Positions 1-11,970 of a stretch of 64,000 nt of DNA are shown in pieces. Under the pieces are notes generated by a model. It saw only the letters and a program-made list of their open reading frames with translations, was not told the origin of the DNA and ran no database searches. The position numbers and the translations under genes are program-made. Origin of the DNA: Lithodes maja (taxonomy: Eukaryota > Arthropoda > Malacostraca > Decapoda > Lithodidae); NCBI GenBank assembly GCA_037953745.1, contig JBAKBP010012374.1:1-64000 (forward strand). Direction: 5' to 3'. How positions within the stretch are numbered: the first letter of the stretch is position 1; each line of letters starts with the position of its first letter.

Positions 1-1649
1 GAGTTATCGTCTATGGTAACGAGGTACCTTAACTCGGCGAAAGTGTACAACAGGGGTAGGCTATGAGGCTAAACTCCCTCAGACATTTATAGGTTACGTT
101 ATGACTAAAGAAATGCACTACTCAAGAAACTACGTTAATATTAAGCCTCTAATAATGTAGAATAGAAGCAGGCTAAAGGTATGACAGTGAAATGCTAAAT
201 GACAAATGTACACGCCTACTTGAAAGCGCGTGCACTAGAATAACTGTCCCCTACTAACATGCACTAGCATGTAGCATACAAGATGTTCATGATCCAGTAG
301 ATACCTAATAATACACATGGAAGGAACATGAATAGTAGTCACTTATTGTAATAATGAATCTATACTTGGAATAACTAAAAGGTTGCAGGCAACAGTACTG
401 CGCCGGTAGCCTACTACCGCATAGGCTACTTCGCTTCTCTCACTCTGTCTCCCCTCTGAGTCTGTATGCGCCCTACGCAACAGAACTCCGGACACAGCAG
501 CAAAACGACAGTGCAGTTAATTGATACATGAAAGTATTAATAGTGTTGTCTTGTGTGTGAGTAATGTGTACTGTAAAGTGTTACATACATAAACTTAAAG
601 AGAGCTGCAATGCATAGTAAAATAAAGATATAACCCACTCATCATCCCCATGTGTTCTAGCTAGCAGGCCAAGTCACAGGAACAACGAGTCCCAGCACCG
701 AAAGCGAGAACCCAGGAAAAGACTGCAGAGAACACAAGGACAGATAAATTACGTTACTCTACTATACCGGCACTACGAGCGAGCTGTAGTCTCTGGTACT
801 ACAGTCGCTCCTGGCTCGGTAGGCAAATCAAGGCTAAGTCCTCGCCCCTCTACAGACAACTCCTGGGCATGGTCGGGCTCTTACACATGGCACTAGTCTA
901 GTCACAAATTGGATGATGAGCTGGGCATATAACTCGTGAACATGTAGAACGTTCACCAACTATCCTCATCAAGAAGATCGCTGTTCACATTAACCCCTTA
1001 AATCTAATACATGTAAATATATGCTTGTCCTAAGAGTAATACGAGAGGTGAGTGCTGAAACTCCTTTAGGACCTCAAGGGAAGGGTATGCATTTAAATAG
1101 AGAGAAGAATGAAATGAGAGTAATGTCGTCAGAGAGAAAGAGTGCAACCGTGAGAAATTGGGAGAGAGGGCAAGGGATGTTAGAATCTCAAAGGTTCTAG
1201 GCAACCTGGTCATAGAGCACACAGCGAGCCTCCAGGCAATGTGCTGTATGACAACATGGGCAGCCCAGGCAGCCTAGGCAGGCGGCAATGTACTACCAAC
1301 CCTGTCGCACCTAGCTATAAGCGCAGGGCTGCCAACCGGTCCATACGTCTGGCAACCACCCCCCCGGCAGCGTGGCGCACCGCTACCCTCTCGCTCTGAA
1401 GTCTAACTCACTCTCTCTCTCTGAATTCCTATCATCTCACCTATCAACTTCTCTATTGATACTACATATTAAATGGAAGGTCTCGACATGGCTTAAAACA
1501 AAACCCACCACTGGTTAGCACATGACGAGACCTTTGCAGAGATACAAAGAACATAGTTATACGTTGTCACACTCAATATAAGCAGCCAGCACGGTACACG
1601 GACCGTGACGGTACAGTGGAGTACCAAGGAGTACAATCAGGTTGCGTTG
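1..1649. other. No recognisable gene
   Basis: I see no protein family, RNA gene or clear repeat here. There is a short CT run near 1409-1422. The only open frames are short and have no recognisable domain. Confidence 0.5.
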
Positions 1650-2857
1650 CTACGCACTGGGCGTCACACTGTACATGCACGATATAACTACACCCAATAC
1701 GCCCCAAATAAACTTAGCCTCCTATGCAGATGACATAACACTCACATGCACACACCATCACCCAAAAAGAGCAACAGATCTCCTTCAACCATATCTCAAC
1801 ACACTACATGGCTGATGCACTACAAACAGACTTAATCTAGCCCCAGCCAAATCCACCGCAACCCTGCTCACAAGTTGGACAGGAGAACACGAATACATCC
1901 CTCAACTCACCATAAACAACACACCCCTAACACATACACACACACCCAAAATCCTAGGAGTAACATATGATACTCATATGACATTCAAACAGCACACCAC
2001 AAACATTAAAAAGAAACTGACACCCAGGCTTAACGCCCTCAGGTCACTTGCTCACACAAAATTTGGACACAACAAAGAAACTACCACCACAGTATATAAA
2101 CAATACATAAGATCAGTGATGGAATACGCAAGCCCAGCCTGGGCTTCTAACCTAGCTGAAACACATCATAAGACCTTACAGACTATTCAAAACAAAGCCC
2201 TGAAGATCATTACAGGTTGCACAGCTACTTCACCCACAGATCACCTACATCAAGAAACCAAAATCCTCAAAGTCAAAGACCATCTGGACATGAGAGGCAC
2301 TCAATTCCTGGCAGCAGCCTCCACAAACCAAGACCACCCACTAAACTACATGGCAACACACCCACAGACACCAAGAAATATCAAAACAACACCCAGCACA
2401 CGGTATCACACACAATTATTGTCCTCTCTCCCTCCCTGCCCACCCCGAACCAACTTCCAAAAGCACATCCATACTCATATCTCTCACCGATCCATCCACT
2501 CACTCACAGACAACACGCAGCTGCATGCACGACCTCCCGAAATCCATCCTTCCGAATCCTCCCTTCCTCGCGAGGACAGAGTCCACCTGGCCAGGCTGAG
2601 ATGCGGACACCATCCAGCTCTCCTGAGCTATCAGAAGAGACTGGATGACTCCGTTGTCGACGCCTGCCCGGGATGTAACACAGCACCCCATACCATTACA
2701 CACATCATAGAAGACTGCATTTCACACAACCACTTACGCCAACAACACAATCTACACTCAATGAGAGCTCTGTGGGAAAGCCCGATCGTGGCCATGGCCT
2801 TTCTCAGGGACTCGGGGCTGTTCGGCCAGGCAGCTTAGGGAACAACAACAACTGTAC
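1650..2857 (+). pseudogene. Jockey-like LINE, 5'-truncated 3' end
   Basis: This is the 3' part of a non-LTR reverse transcriptase ORF. The reverse transcriptase active-site motif YADDI is at about 1720-1740, followed by the family pattern ILGVTYD, YASPAW and IITG. A C-terminal Cys/His cluster (CPGC...HIIEDC) lies at about 2665-2720. An in-frame TGA at 1813-1815 sits where a Trp codon is expected, so the copy is dead. The uninterrupted stretch from the internal ATG at 1978 ends at 2838. The coding end is followed at once by a short (CAA)n tail, so the element has almost no 3' UTR. The upstream RT domain and the endonuclease are missing, as is usual for 5'-truncated LINEs. The jockey assignment rests on motif pattern only. 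The last ~60 bp recur on the SINE-like retroposons at 41659, 42494 and 60770. Confidence 0.8.
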
Positions 2858-4557
2858 TAGGGAAAGTGGAGGGGAACTGATACCCTCAGAGCTTGGATCA
2901 GTCAAGGAAGTAGATGAGACAGGTAATTTATGTTTTTTGATGTAATAGGGTTAGCCGGGTGGCTGACCACATTAGACAATGTCAAAAGTCTGGGGGTATG
3001 TGGTGTAGAATGCAGGATTTTGGAATCATGACTGCAAGTCGAGTCGGGGAAGTTTGGTACTTAGCAGGTCGCCTTTTTGTTTGAGATTTGCTCACTTTCT
3101 TCTGTTTATTTACTGGAAGAATGTGAGTTGGGGGACCTATGTCCTTTCCTGCTAGATCCAGACATTTTCTTGTCAGGAGATGGAGGGGAGCTAGGGGTTT
3201 TAGAAAAAGATATTTCTAAAAAAGCTTACATACTTTGCCTCCATAATACCTGGATATTTTGTTTAAGGGACCTGAAATGTAAGACATTTACCGAACCCCA
3301 CACAGATAATAACACTTGTTTGCATGTGACCGAGGGCATAAATGGTTTTTTGGGTCATGGTTATTAACAAAATTATGATTAGTGACTTAGTCACTTAGCC
3401 GGTGAGCCGGAAACGTTTAGTGTTTTGTAAAAAATGAACTCACCTTAATAGGGTTAAAATGTGAGGTGTTGGGCTCCTCCAGTGGTTATTACTTGGCCGA
3501 AGGGGATCGTTCTAATTGTTGAAGAGCCTCTTCTCCAGTAATGCAGCAGCTCGCCTGTGAAATACCAAGGAGTCAATGTTGCATGGTGGAAATAATACCA
3601 AAATTATTAGATCTGCTTAGATTTGGCAAAATAGGATCTAGTCATGCATCGTTTATTTTAAATAAACTGCAGTTGCCTTTTATCTAATAGTCTAGTGAAT
3701 TATTACTCGGTGTCACTGGGTATAATTACTTGGTAATTTTTTAGTCAGGTATAGGCTAGCCTTTTTAGAAAGGGAAAGAAAACTTGTACTAATTTCCTGG
3801 AAATTAATTACCATTATGTAGTTAGTGAGAATCTACTTAGTAGGTGAACCTGAAACTTCTAGAGTTTTGCCCAGTGAACTCACCTTAAAGATTACGGTCT
3901 TGTTAGCCGAGTTAAGGGAGTAACAGGTGAAATGGTTAGGTCTACCCTGGCCTTCAAATCTGGAATACTGTTCATCTCTTGCTGAGGGTAGGCCTATCAC
4001 TTGGCCAGGGCCTAGGCCTACTTAACTTGGGCAACATTAGGATCTAGCCTTGTACTGTATTGTTTACTTTAAATAAGCTAATTAGATAGAAGTACTTATG
4101 TAAGCTCTCGTTTCTATCGTAAGTCTGATAGTTATGTTAATTACTGGTAGCTGGGCCTGTCTCTAATATGGTGTGACATCCTTATTATAATGTGACCAAG
4201 CCTAGGGTACCCGGCAACAATTTCCATTTGATTCCATTATTGGAACCCTGGTTTGTCTTTATTAAAGAGTGACAAAGCTTAGGGTACCTGGTAAAATAAT
4301 ATCTGTTACTCTTACTGTTACTCAGACTTGTTCTTGTCATAGTATGACAAGGCTTTGGGTAACACAGCACCCATATGGTGGTCTCAATTTTTTCGGTACC
4401 CAGGCCTGTCATAGTGAAACTATGAACTATGTCATGGTGCCTGGTATCGTAATACTGTATGTCTCTAATATGTTAAGACATCTTTATTATCGTATGACCA
4501 AGCCTAGAGTACCCGGCAATAATCCTAAACAGAGCAAATAACAAGAGAAACCTTACA
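2858..4557. repeat. Degenerate direct repeats, no gene
   Basis: There is no credible coding region. Two diverged blocks repeat at about 400-440 bp: the stretch at 3398-3447 resembles 3836-3888, and 3630-3670 resembles 4030-4082. From about 4100 to 4520 a short motif of the form GTACCCGG recurs next to GCCTAG. The same motif resumes after the LINE, at 7377-7960, so the LINE at 4558-7206 probably landed inside this repeat field. Confidence 0.5.
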
Positions 4558-7206
4558 CCTACTTGAACGGTGAAGATGCTGAAGGAATGTGGAGGAAAAT
4601 TATAGTTAAACTGGAGAATGCTGTATCCAATAGTGTACCAGCAAGGAAATATAAGGATAAAACAAAATTGAGGAAAATAACGAACCCAGAATTGCCAATG
4701 AAAAGAAAGCTTTGGACATTGATTAGAAGAAAGAAACGATAGTGGGAAAGACTAAATTTTTAAAAAAAGAACAGGGGGTCTAGTATAGAAGCTAAAGAAG
4801 TGGATCTGGAACGAAGACAAATAAACAATAAAATAAGGTGGGAGACAAAGAGGGGGGTGAAGGAGAGGGAGAGAGAGATTGCTAGAAATGTGAAGGATAA
4901 TCCAAAAATATTCTGGAAGTATATTCAGGAAAAGTTAACAAGAAGAGTAGGTATCCCAGAACTGATAGGAGACTTGGCTGATGGGAATAGAGCAGAAACT
5001 GATAAGGAGAAAGCAGAGGTGCTGGGGAAATACTTTGGGGAGGTACTAACAGTGGAGTCGGTTGATGCAGTGCCTACTATTCCCATCAAACAGGCACCGG
5101 CACTAGAACTAATAGAGTTTTCCCATGCTAGAATAAAGAGGGCTATAGAAAAAATGAACAGAAGTAAGTCCCCGGGACCGGATGGGATACATCCAAGAAT
5201 CATAAAGGAAGGAGGTGAGATGTTAGTAGAGCCATTAAAAATGTTATTTGAGGTATCTTTTAATACAGGACAAATCCCGACGGACTGGAGAGAGGCGAAC
5301 ATAACAGCTATATTAACCCCTTATTGGCGGCACTCGACTTAAGTCGTGCACCAATTTGCAGCAAGTTAGGAGCATTATTAAGGCTTTTAAAGGGTTAAAA
5401 TCGAGTGCAAATGGCCGGGAGCATAGCGGGCCAGACAGCCGACTCCCAAGGCTTACCGCCGCCCATTAACTCATGTTCCCTGTGTTCTCGAGAGGCCGGC
5501 AGTGTAGCCAGTAGTGAGCATAGCTGGGAAAAATATACCGATATATGCTAAACTCCCATGTTCGTGGCATCACTGCAAGAGAACCACGAGTGCTACGTAG
5601 CGTAGCTCGTTCTGGTCTCATTTTGAAGCTTTTAGTGCCTTTTTTTGCTAAATATTTTTTTTTTCATGCAGATGCTGGATTTATCATGCAGGAGGGCCTG
5701 AATATGCCCAAATGAGCCCAAAACACCCCGCTAGACAAGGGTTAAGAAGGGAAAGAGAAATGACCCAGGAAATTATAGACCAGTCAGTTTGACAAGTGTT
5801 GTGTGTAAACTAATGGAAACAGTAATTAGAGAAGGAATAATGGAGCGTATGAAATCAAACCAACTTTTCAATGGGAGACAGTTCGGATTCTTGCTGGGGA
5901 GGTCGACGGTACTACAGCTAATTAAGGTGGTAGATGATTGGATGCAAACTCTGGAGGAAGGTGATGTAATAGACGTGGTATATTGCGATTTTATGAAGGC
6001 CTTCGATAAGGTCCCACATAAAAGGTTAATAGAGAAAGTTAGAAGCTATAATATAGGGGAGAAATGTGTGAAATGGATAAAGCCTTCCTGAAAGACTGGA
6101 GACAGAGGGTACTGGTGAATGGAATAGGCTCGGGGTGGAGGGAAATTACAAGTGGGGTACCTCAGGGATCTGTGTTGGGACCACTACTGTTCGTTATATT
6201 TATCAACGACTTACCTGAAGTTATAACCAATGGAAGTGAGATATAACTGTATGCGGATGACACTAAGCTGTATGGAAGAGTGAGGAGTAAGGAAGATGTG
6301 GGTTTGCTTCAAGGAGATGTGGAGGGCATGAAGGGATGGTCTGAACATTGGTTAATGCCTTTTCATCCAAAGAAATGCAAGTACATGCGGATTGGGACTA
6401 GCAAGATAGACAAGGTGGGATACAGTATGTATGAAGCGATGGAGGAAGTGAATGCAGAAAAGGATATAGGAGTAGTGATAGACAATAAGTTAAATTTCTC
6501 AGAACATTTAGCGGGAAAGATAAACAAAGCCAATAGAATTGTAGGGCTGATAAGGAGGACATTTGTGTCACTTGACGAAGAAATATTCAGGAATCTCTAT
6601 ACAGCGCTGGTTAGGCCGCACCTGGAATATGCGAACCAGATGTGGGCTTCATATATAGTAAAGGATATAGAAGCAGTGGAGAAAGTGCAGAGGAGAGCTA
6701 GCAAGCTAGTACCAACGTTGAAGAACGCGGGCTATGAACAGAGGTTGAGGACACTGGGACTTCCGACACTGGCATATAGGAGAATGAGAGGGGATATGAT
6801 AGAGACTTTTAAGATAGTGTCAGGAAAGTGTGATGAGGATGTGTGTGAAGGTATCTTCTTGATGCGGGAGGGAACAAGAACGAGAGGACACTCTTAAGAA
6901 AATTTACAAAGAAAGAAATAGGCTTGAAAAGGCAAAGAACTCATTTTGTGATAGAGTGGAACGCGCTGCCCCAGTATGTAGTCGATTCCGAATCAATAAG
7001 GAAGTTTGAAAGTAATCTTGATAAAGGATGGTGAAGACAAGATTTGAAGTTTGATTATAAAGCAAAAATACAGAATAGTAAAAATGTTGTGTCTGCTGCC
7101 GCCGCCGCCAACACAGTGAACGACCGCAGTAGTGCAAGTACTGGCACTGAGCTGGATACACAGGCCTAGTTTGCCTTTTTCCAGAGGATCTACTGTAAGA
7201 AACTGT
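4558..7206 (+). pseudogene. CR1-like LINE copy A (broken RT)
   Basis: This is a 5'-truncated non-LTR retrotransposon. Conserved RT blocks appear in order: SKSPGPDGIHPRI (about 5160-5200), NYRPVSLTSV (about 5773), VYCDFMKAFDKVPHKRL (about 5980), SGVPQGSVLGPLLF (about 6150) and LYADDTKLY (about 6247). The ORF is broken by the TTAA MITE at 5313-5745, a 1-nt deletion near 6083, a TAA at 6244-6246 just before the YADD motif, and another frame change near 6895. A second copy in reverse orientation (52886-56231) aligns along its length and was used to recognise these lesions. The 3' end is near 7200 with short GTAAGA-type repeats. The clade (CR1/L2, Jockey supergroup) comes from motif resemblance. 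The copy is dead. Confidence 0.82.
5313..5745. mobile_element. TTAA-flanked MITE M1 in LINE copy A
   Basis: A ~425-bp non-coding insert is flanked by TTAA at 5313-5316 and 5742-5745. Its ends are imperfect inverted repeats: CCCCTTATTGGCGG on the left and, read in reverse complement, CCCTTGTCTAGCGG on the right. TTAA target duplication is the hallmark of piggyBac transposases. The ends differ from the other MITEs here, so this is a separate family. It interrupts the LINE reading frame exactly at an Ile-Phe-Lys stretch; joining the flanks restores the LINE frame apart from one missing T. Confidence 0.8.
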
Positions 7207-8094
7207 AAGAATGACAAGGTCACTGTTGTTCCAGCTGATCTGTGTAAACATTCAAGGTTGAGTATGGAAACGCATACTAGTCAACGTATGAAACGCACTT
7301 AAACAGGTGTCATTTCAAAGGCTTGATATTTGTTTTGGTAAAATTATACCATCCGGGGATATTGGTATTCGACTAACTAGATAGAAGTACTATTTAAGCT
7401 CTCGTATCTATCGTAAGTCTGACAGTGGTGTTACTTATAGGTACCCGGGAGTGTCTGTAATATGTTAAGACATCTTTATTATAGTACGAGCAAGCCTAGA
7501 GTAACCAAAAATAATTTCTAGTTTGGGCATGTCTAGCTAAGGCCTAGAGTGGCCGGTAAATGGCCTACTGGTGTCCTAGCCTGGTTTCCGGCGGGCTTGT
7601 CATCGTCGTGACAGCCTCCACAGTACTCGGCTATGGCTTATTAGTACTCGGGGCTGTGTAGGTAAGGCCTAGAGTATCCGGTAAATGGTTTATTGGAGTC
7701 CGGGACTGTTGCCAGTGGGCTTGTCCTGGACTCCGGGATCGTCATTGTTGTGACAGCCTCCCGCGTACCCGGCTAAGGCCTATTAGTACTCGGGGTTGTC
7801 TTTAGTTTTTTAAGTCTCCAGAGTGACCGGTCGTAGCCTAGTGGTGACCGGGACTGTTTTTTACTGGTAGTATTGGTACCTGGAGCTAGATAAGGTCTAG
7901 GGTATCCGGGGGCTTGAGAATTTTCGAAAAGGGTCCGGCGGACTTTGTACTCGTAAGGTTAGGCCTACTCGGCCACGAGTGTTAATTGGCGATCCGTTAT
8001 GTAACTTGTACATGTTTTTAAAGTTCTCATATCTTTGTAAGTCAGTGAGATATAAACCTGTTTTGTAATTTTTTTATAAGTCAGTGAGATATAA
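7207..8094. repeat. Degenerate GTACCCGG-type repeat field
   Basis: The region is non-coding. Between 7377 and 7960 variants of GTACCCGG, GTATCCGG and GTACTCGG recur at irregular intervals next to GCCTAGAGT. The block starting at 7377 closely resembles the block at 4077 upstream of the LINE. From 8020 to 8095 a short phrase, AAGTCAGTGAGATATAA, occurs twice and recurs near 40215. Confidence 0.45.
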
Positions 8095-8587
8095 TATAGG
8101 TTTGACTCCTGTAAGGAGATAAAGAAAACCTAATATTTAGTAGTGGCCCCGTAATCATTGACGAACATGCCTATTACATAAGGCATCCTCTTCAAACACT
8201 AATCCGCCGTAGTTTGAATCTACCGCGCAGAGCATTTAAAATCTGAGGAGCCTTCATCATGAGCGCACGCGACCTCACTCATGGCTTCAGTCATTATGAA
8301 TTGGGTTCTCACTACGAAAAAACTTCGTAAAAAATAAAAAACAAAAAGAAAATAAGAATAACTATCCAATAAGCTTTCCATCATATCGTGGATGTACTTG
8401 TGTGGATCTTTGACCAGACGCTGATTCAGGCGTCATTATTCCTTCACTGACATATCAAGTAAACCAAAATCCTTAATACATCAACGAATGGGAAGGGGAT
8501 GGTCGGGAGGGCCCCAGTCGTCAATGATTACGGGGCCACTACTAAATATTAGGTTTTCTTTATCTCCTTACAGGAGTCAAACCTATA
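8095..8587. repeat. Foldback unit with 70-bp inverted arms
   Basis: Bases 8095-8164 and 8518-8587 are perfect inverted complements (70 bp each) around a ~353-bp spacer. The arms contain GTGGCCCCGTAATCATTGAC. The spacer from about 8140 to 8440 recurs in reverse orientation at about 39850-40153. No ORF is present, so it looks like a non-autonomous terminal-inverted-repeat element or a remnant of element ends. No target-site duplication is evident. Confidence 0.7.
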
Positions 8588-8625
8588 ATTTATTAGTGGC
8601 CCCTCCATCATTGACGAACATGCCT

Positions 8626-8857
8626 GATTTCTAAGACTGGAGGGGGACATTCGTAATCATATCATAACTCTAGAAAAGCAGATAATCAAACAACCACATA
8701 GTATTCTTACTTTTGTAAAAAAAAGATATTCGGGTGCATAAACTTTATACAGCCTAAATCTTCAAAAAGGGGTACAAGCAGGAGCGTGCTTCAAAGAAGC
8801 CTGCTTGAAAAAGGGTTAACTCTGAGCACAGATCTGCTAGTTAAGAAGGCACCCCAC
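8626..8857. other. Non-coding, nothing recognised
   Basis: This short stretch lies between the 38-bp terminal repeat and the piggyBac target site. I see no gene or repeat in it. Confidence 0.4.
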
Positions 8858-9054
8858 TTAACCCCTCCAACCCGGATGACCTCATATACGCCCATAACAT
8901 ACTCGGCCCGCGCAACCCGGATGGCCTCATGTACGCCCCTTGCTTTCGTGCTTGATTTTCGAAAGCCGCGCGCACATTTTGTGATGATTGGGCGGTAGGT
9001 GGCGCCACCCGGCGTCAACGACGCCACAACAACAGTATCTACCCCGACGCCATC

Positions 9055-11970
9055 ATGGACAGTACACCAAATAGTGATTCCGCCGTGTCCGACATCGTGC
9101 TTCCTACGACGCCCTTGATAGTGCGTCGTGCCTTACCCCGACGCCATCGCCTAAATGTGTTATCTCCCGGAGGTATTGAGACGACTTTGAGACTTTATGA
9201 GAAAGCTGATGCTAAGCATAAGATTGATGAAGAAGTGAGTGACCACTCGAGTAATTATAAGTCGAGTGATTATGGCCATGAGAGTGATAAAGAACAATTC
9301 CTGGGATTTGAGAAAGAATTTGAGAGTGATGAGAGTGATGAAGGTGATGTACGTGATGTACCAGTTGTTGAGGAAGCTGGTTTACCTCAAGAAAGTGAAC
9401 TTGCGAGAGTGAGTGAGTGGGAGAGTTCAAGGTCACAAACAAAATTTCGCATAAGTGACACGACTCCAAGCCCTTCCCCAGGTAAATCGCCTTTCAAGCT
9501 GCATTTCTACAAGTTAAAAATACTTGAAAAGGCGGCCGCAGCAGCTAGGGAACAAGCTAAAATAGTTGGTGAGGATGAGGCTGTGAGTGAGGGTCAGCGT
9601 GGTGACCCTTCTCGACCGCCATTGTCTCCCTTATCTACCCACGCCACCCAAGATGACCCGGATGCCCCGCATTCTTCCCCACCACCCCCACCATTGCCAA
9701 GGGTTGAGGACCCCCCACTTTCGGCCTATTTGCCTCCTAGGTCCCCCGACAGGAGACATACTGCTGCCGAAAAGGGGAAAGGTAGAAAATATACCAAGAA
9801 AATGAAGAAAAGTAAGAGAGTTTTGTTTGAGGCTCCCGCGGCGGCGTCCACCCCTGCCGGCCCCAGCCATACGTCCCCGCAACTTTCCCCACGGTCCTCC
9901 CCACCTCTCCCGCCTTCAACATGTCTTCCTGCAGAAGTATTTGAGGTCGCCACCCCAATACCTGGGCCTAGTGAAACTGAATCATTGCTTTCTGTGACTC
10001 GTCGCAGGCCAAGGAGCCCGGGACCTCTGGAGGACACAGCCTCACCTGTCACTCCTTCCCCACCTCGCCCACCCGCACGCCGCCCACGCATCACTGGTTC
10101 CCCGCCAGATTATGTGGGGGCCACTGATGATGAAGGGCACCGCTCTGAAGACTCTGGCCATGATTACATAGGTCCACCGTCAGGGCAAGATGACCACTCT
10201 GACGATGACGATGACTATATGGACATCGACGACCCTCGACCCACCCGCTTGGCCCGGCTTCGTGCTGCCCGTCTTTCTGCCCGCCGCCCTGGCCGCCGCC
10301 CTGACCGACGCCCTCGCCGCCGCCCTAGGGCGCGCGCCTCCCGAGTTGGCCGTGGGCGTACTGGGCTACCAGTTGGAGCTCCTCGTCAGCGTAGACAAGA
10401 CCCATTCTACGTTTTTCAATGGCAGGACGTAGTTGATGGGGATGGATACAACCCTGATGTGCCACCTTTTGATGAGGCACTGGAGGGTTCAGGCATTACC
10501 CCCAATTTTCCTGCAGGCCCCAATGCTCCACCACACCAACTATTTGAGGCATTCTTTGATGAGGAGGTGGTAGGCTATGTTGTCAAAGAGACAAACAAGC
10601 AGCACCAATTCCAGGTACACTTTTTGGGCAAGGTGACCAAGGGCCATATGAGGAAGTGGACCCCAGTGACTCATCAAGAATTCATGGTGTTCCTGGCACT
10701 CACCATGCTAATGCCTCATGTCAGGAAGCATAGGTTGCCTGACTATTGGATCACCAATGATCTAATTTCAACCCCTGCCTTCGGGAAATATATGGCTCGC
10801 GACCGGTACCTTGATATCCTCGCAGCGCTCCATCTTGTCACCAACACCGACGTCCACCGCCCAGACAAGCTGTGGAAGATTAGGACGTTGTATGAGATGA
10901 TGCGAGACCGCTTCACCTCCTACTTCAAGCCCTTCCGCAAGGTCGTCATTGACGAGTCTCTTGTGCTGTTCCGGGGAAAACTCAGCTTCCGGCAATACAT
11001 CCCCTCCAAAAGACATCGCTTTGGCATAAAATTCTTTGTGCTGTGCGACTGCACAACTGGCTATGTCCTGGACTTCCTGGTGTACAGCGGGAAGGAAGGG
11101 GACGTGCTTGTGGACCCCCTCATTGGATTTGGCGGAGCAGTGGTGCAAGCCATGATGGACCGCTACTTCCATAAAAATCACGTCCTCTACACGGACAACT
11201 ATTACACGTCCCCCACTCTCTCACAGTACCTGCATGAGCGCAAGACAGGGACTGTAGGCACAGTACGAGGGAAAAGGAAGGGCATGCCAACTTTCCCTGC
11301 AAAGACCAAAAAAGGTGATGTCTTCAGGAAGAAGTCGGGGCCCATTCTGGCTATCCACTGGCACGACCAGCGGAAGGTCAACCTCCTGACCACCATCCAC
11401 AAGGGGGAAATGGTGGAGACTGGCAAGGTGGATCGCCGCACCCAGGCCAGGGTGACCAAGCCCGATACTGTCCTGGACTACAATGTCAACATGAGGCTGG
11501 TGGACAAGTCCGACATGCAGATAGGCTTCATTGACTGCCTGCGTACCTCGTGCAGATGGTACAAAAAGTTCTTTCTGCATATGGTGGACATGTCAATTCT
11601 GAATGCCTATAATATATACAGGCTTCGGAATGAGAACCCACCCCTGAAGTTCAACAGCCTGCGGAGGTTCCAAAAGCAGGTGTTGACGGGGCTCCTGGAG
11701 AAGTATGCTACGCCACAGAGGGCAGTGGCACATCCTGGGCCCGCCGTTATCGACCGCTTGCAGTCTGCTCCATACCTGCTTAGGCACCAGCTTGGTTACT
11801 TTCCTCAGAATGCAGCAGGAAGAACAAATCAGAAGCGGTGCCATGTCTGCTACCACAGCAGGGTGAGGCCGCACCCAGGTAAAAAGTCAACCACGGAGTG
11901 TGTGGAGTGCAAGGTGGCACTCTGTGCTGTAGGGTGCTTCGCTGCTTACCACACCAAGCAGGAGTTCTAA
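9055..11970 (+). CDS. piggyBac transposase (intact, 971 aa)
   Basis: This enzyme catalyses cut-and-paste transposition at TTAA sites. The DDE_Tnp_1_7 core starts near residue 490. The likely catalytic aspartates are Asp633 (VVIDESL), Asp714 (LYTDNYY) and Asp817 (RLVDKSD). A C-terminal Cys/His zinc-binding module begins at about Cys929 (RCHVC...CVEC...C...H), as in PGBD-type proteins. Residues 1 to about 480 form an unusually long N-terminal extension. It is acidic and serine-rich at first, then proline-rich, then has an arginine-rich stretch near residues 400-440, and looks disordered. Classical piggyBac transposase is about 594 aa. The start ATG at 9055 matches the start context of the related family-2 copies. 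No stop or frameshift interrupts the ORF, so it could be active or only recently silent. Confidence 0.92.
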   Translation: MDSTPNSDSAVSDIVLPTTPLIVRRALPRRHRLNVLSPGGIETTLRLYEKADAKHKIDEEVSDHSSNYKSSDYGHESDKEQFLGFEKEFESDESDEGDVRDVPVVEEAGLPQESELARVSEWESSRSQTKFRISDTTPSPSPGKSPFKLHFYKLKILEKAAAAAREQAKIVGEDEAVSEGQRGDPSRPPLSPLSTHATQDDPDAPHSSPPPPPLPRVEDPPLSAYLPPRSPDRRHTAAEKGKGRKYTKKMKKSKRVLFEAPAAASTPAGPSHTSPQLSPRSSPPLPPSTCLPAEVFEVATPIPGPSETESLLSVTRRRPRSPGPLEDTASPVTPSPPRPPARRPRITGSPPDYVGATDDEGHRSEDSGHDYIGPPSGQDDHSDDDDDYMDIDDPRPTRLARLRAARLSARRPGRRPDRRPRRRPRARASRVGRGRTGLPVGAPRQRRQDPFYVFQWQDVVDGDGYNPDVPPFDEALEGSGITPNFPAGPNAPPHQLFEAFFDEEVVGYVVKETNKQHQFQVHFLGKVTKGHMRKWTPVTHQEFMVFLALTMLMPHVRKHRLPDYWITNDLISTPAFGKYMARDRYLDILAALHLVTNTDVHRPDKLWKIRTLYEMMRDRFTSYFKPFRKVVIDESLVLFRGKLSFRQYIPSKRHRFGIKFFVLCDCTTGYVLDFLVYSGKEGDVLVDPLIGFGGAVVQAMMDRYFHKNHVLYTDNYYTSPTLSQYLHERKTGTVGTVRGKRKGMPTFPAKTKKGDVFRKKSGPILAIHWHDQRKVNLLTTIHKGEMVETGKVDRRTQARVTKPDTVLDYNVNMRLVDKSDMQIGFIDCLRTSCRWYKKFFLHMVDMSILNAYNIYRLRNENPPLKFNSLRRFQKQVLTGLLEKYATPQRAVAHPGPAVIDRLQSAPYLLRHQLGYFPQNAAGRTNQKRCHVCYHSRVRPHPGKKSTTECVECKVALCAVGCFAAYHTKQEF

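Noticed and set aside
3077..3367. 96-codon ORF upstream of LINE copy A
   Set aside because: No recognisable motif and it lies in degenerate repeat DNA; not enough to call a gene.
9055..11970. Domesticated PGBD host gene
   Set aside because: It still has matched terminal repeats and TTAA duplications, so a live or recent transposon is simpler.
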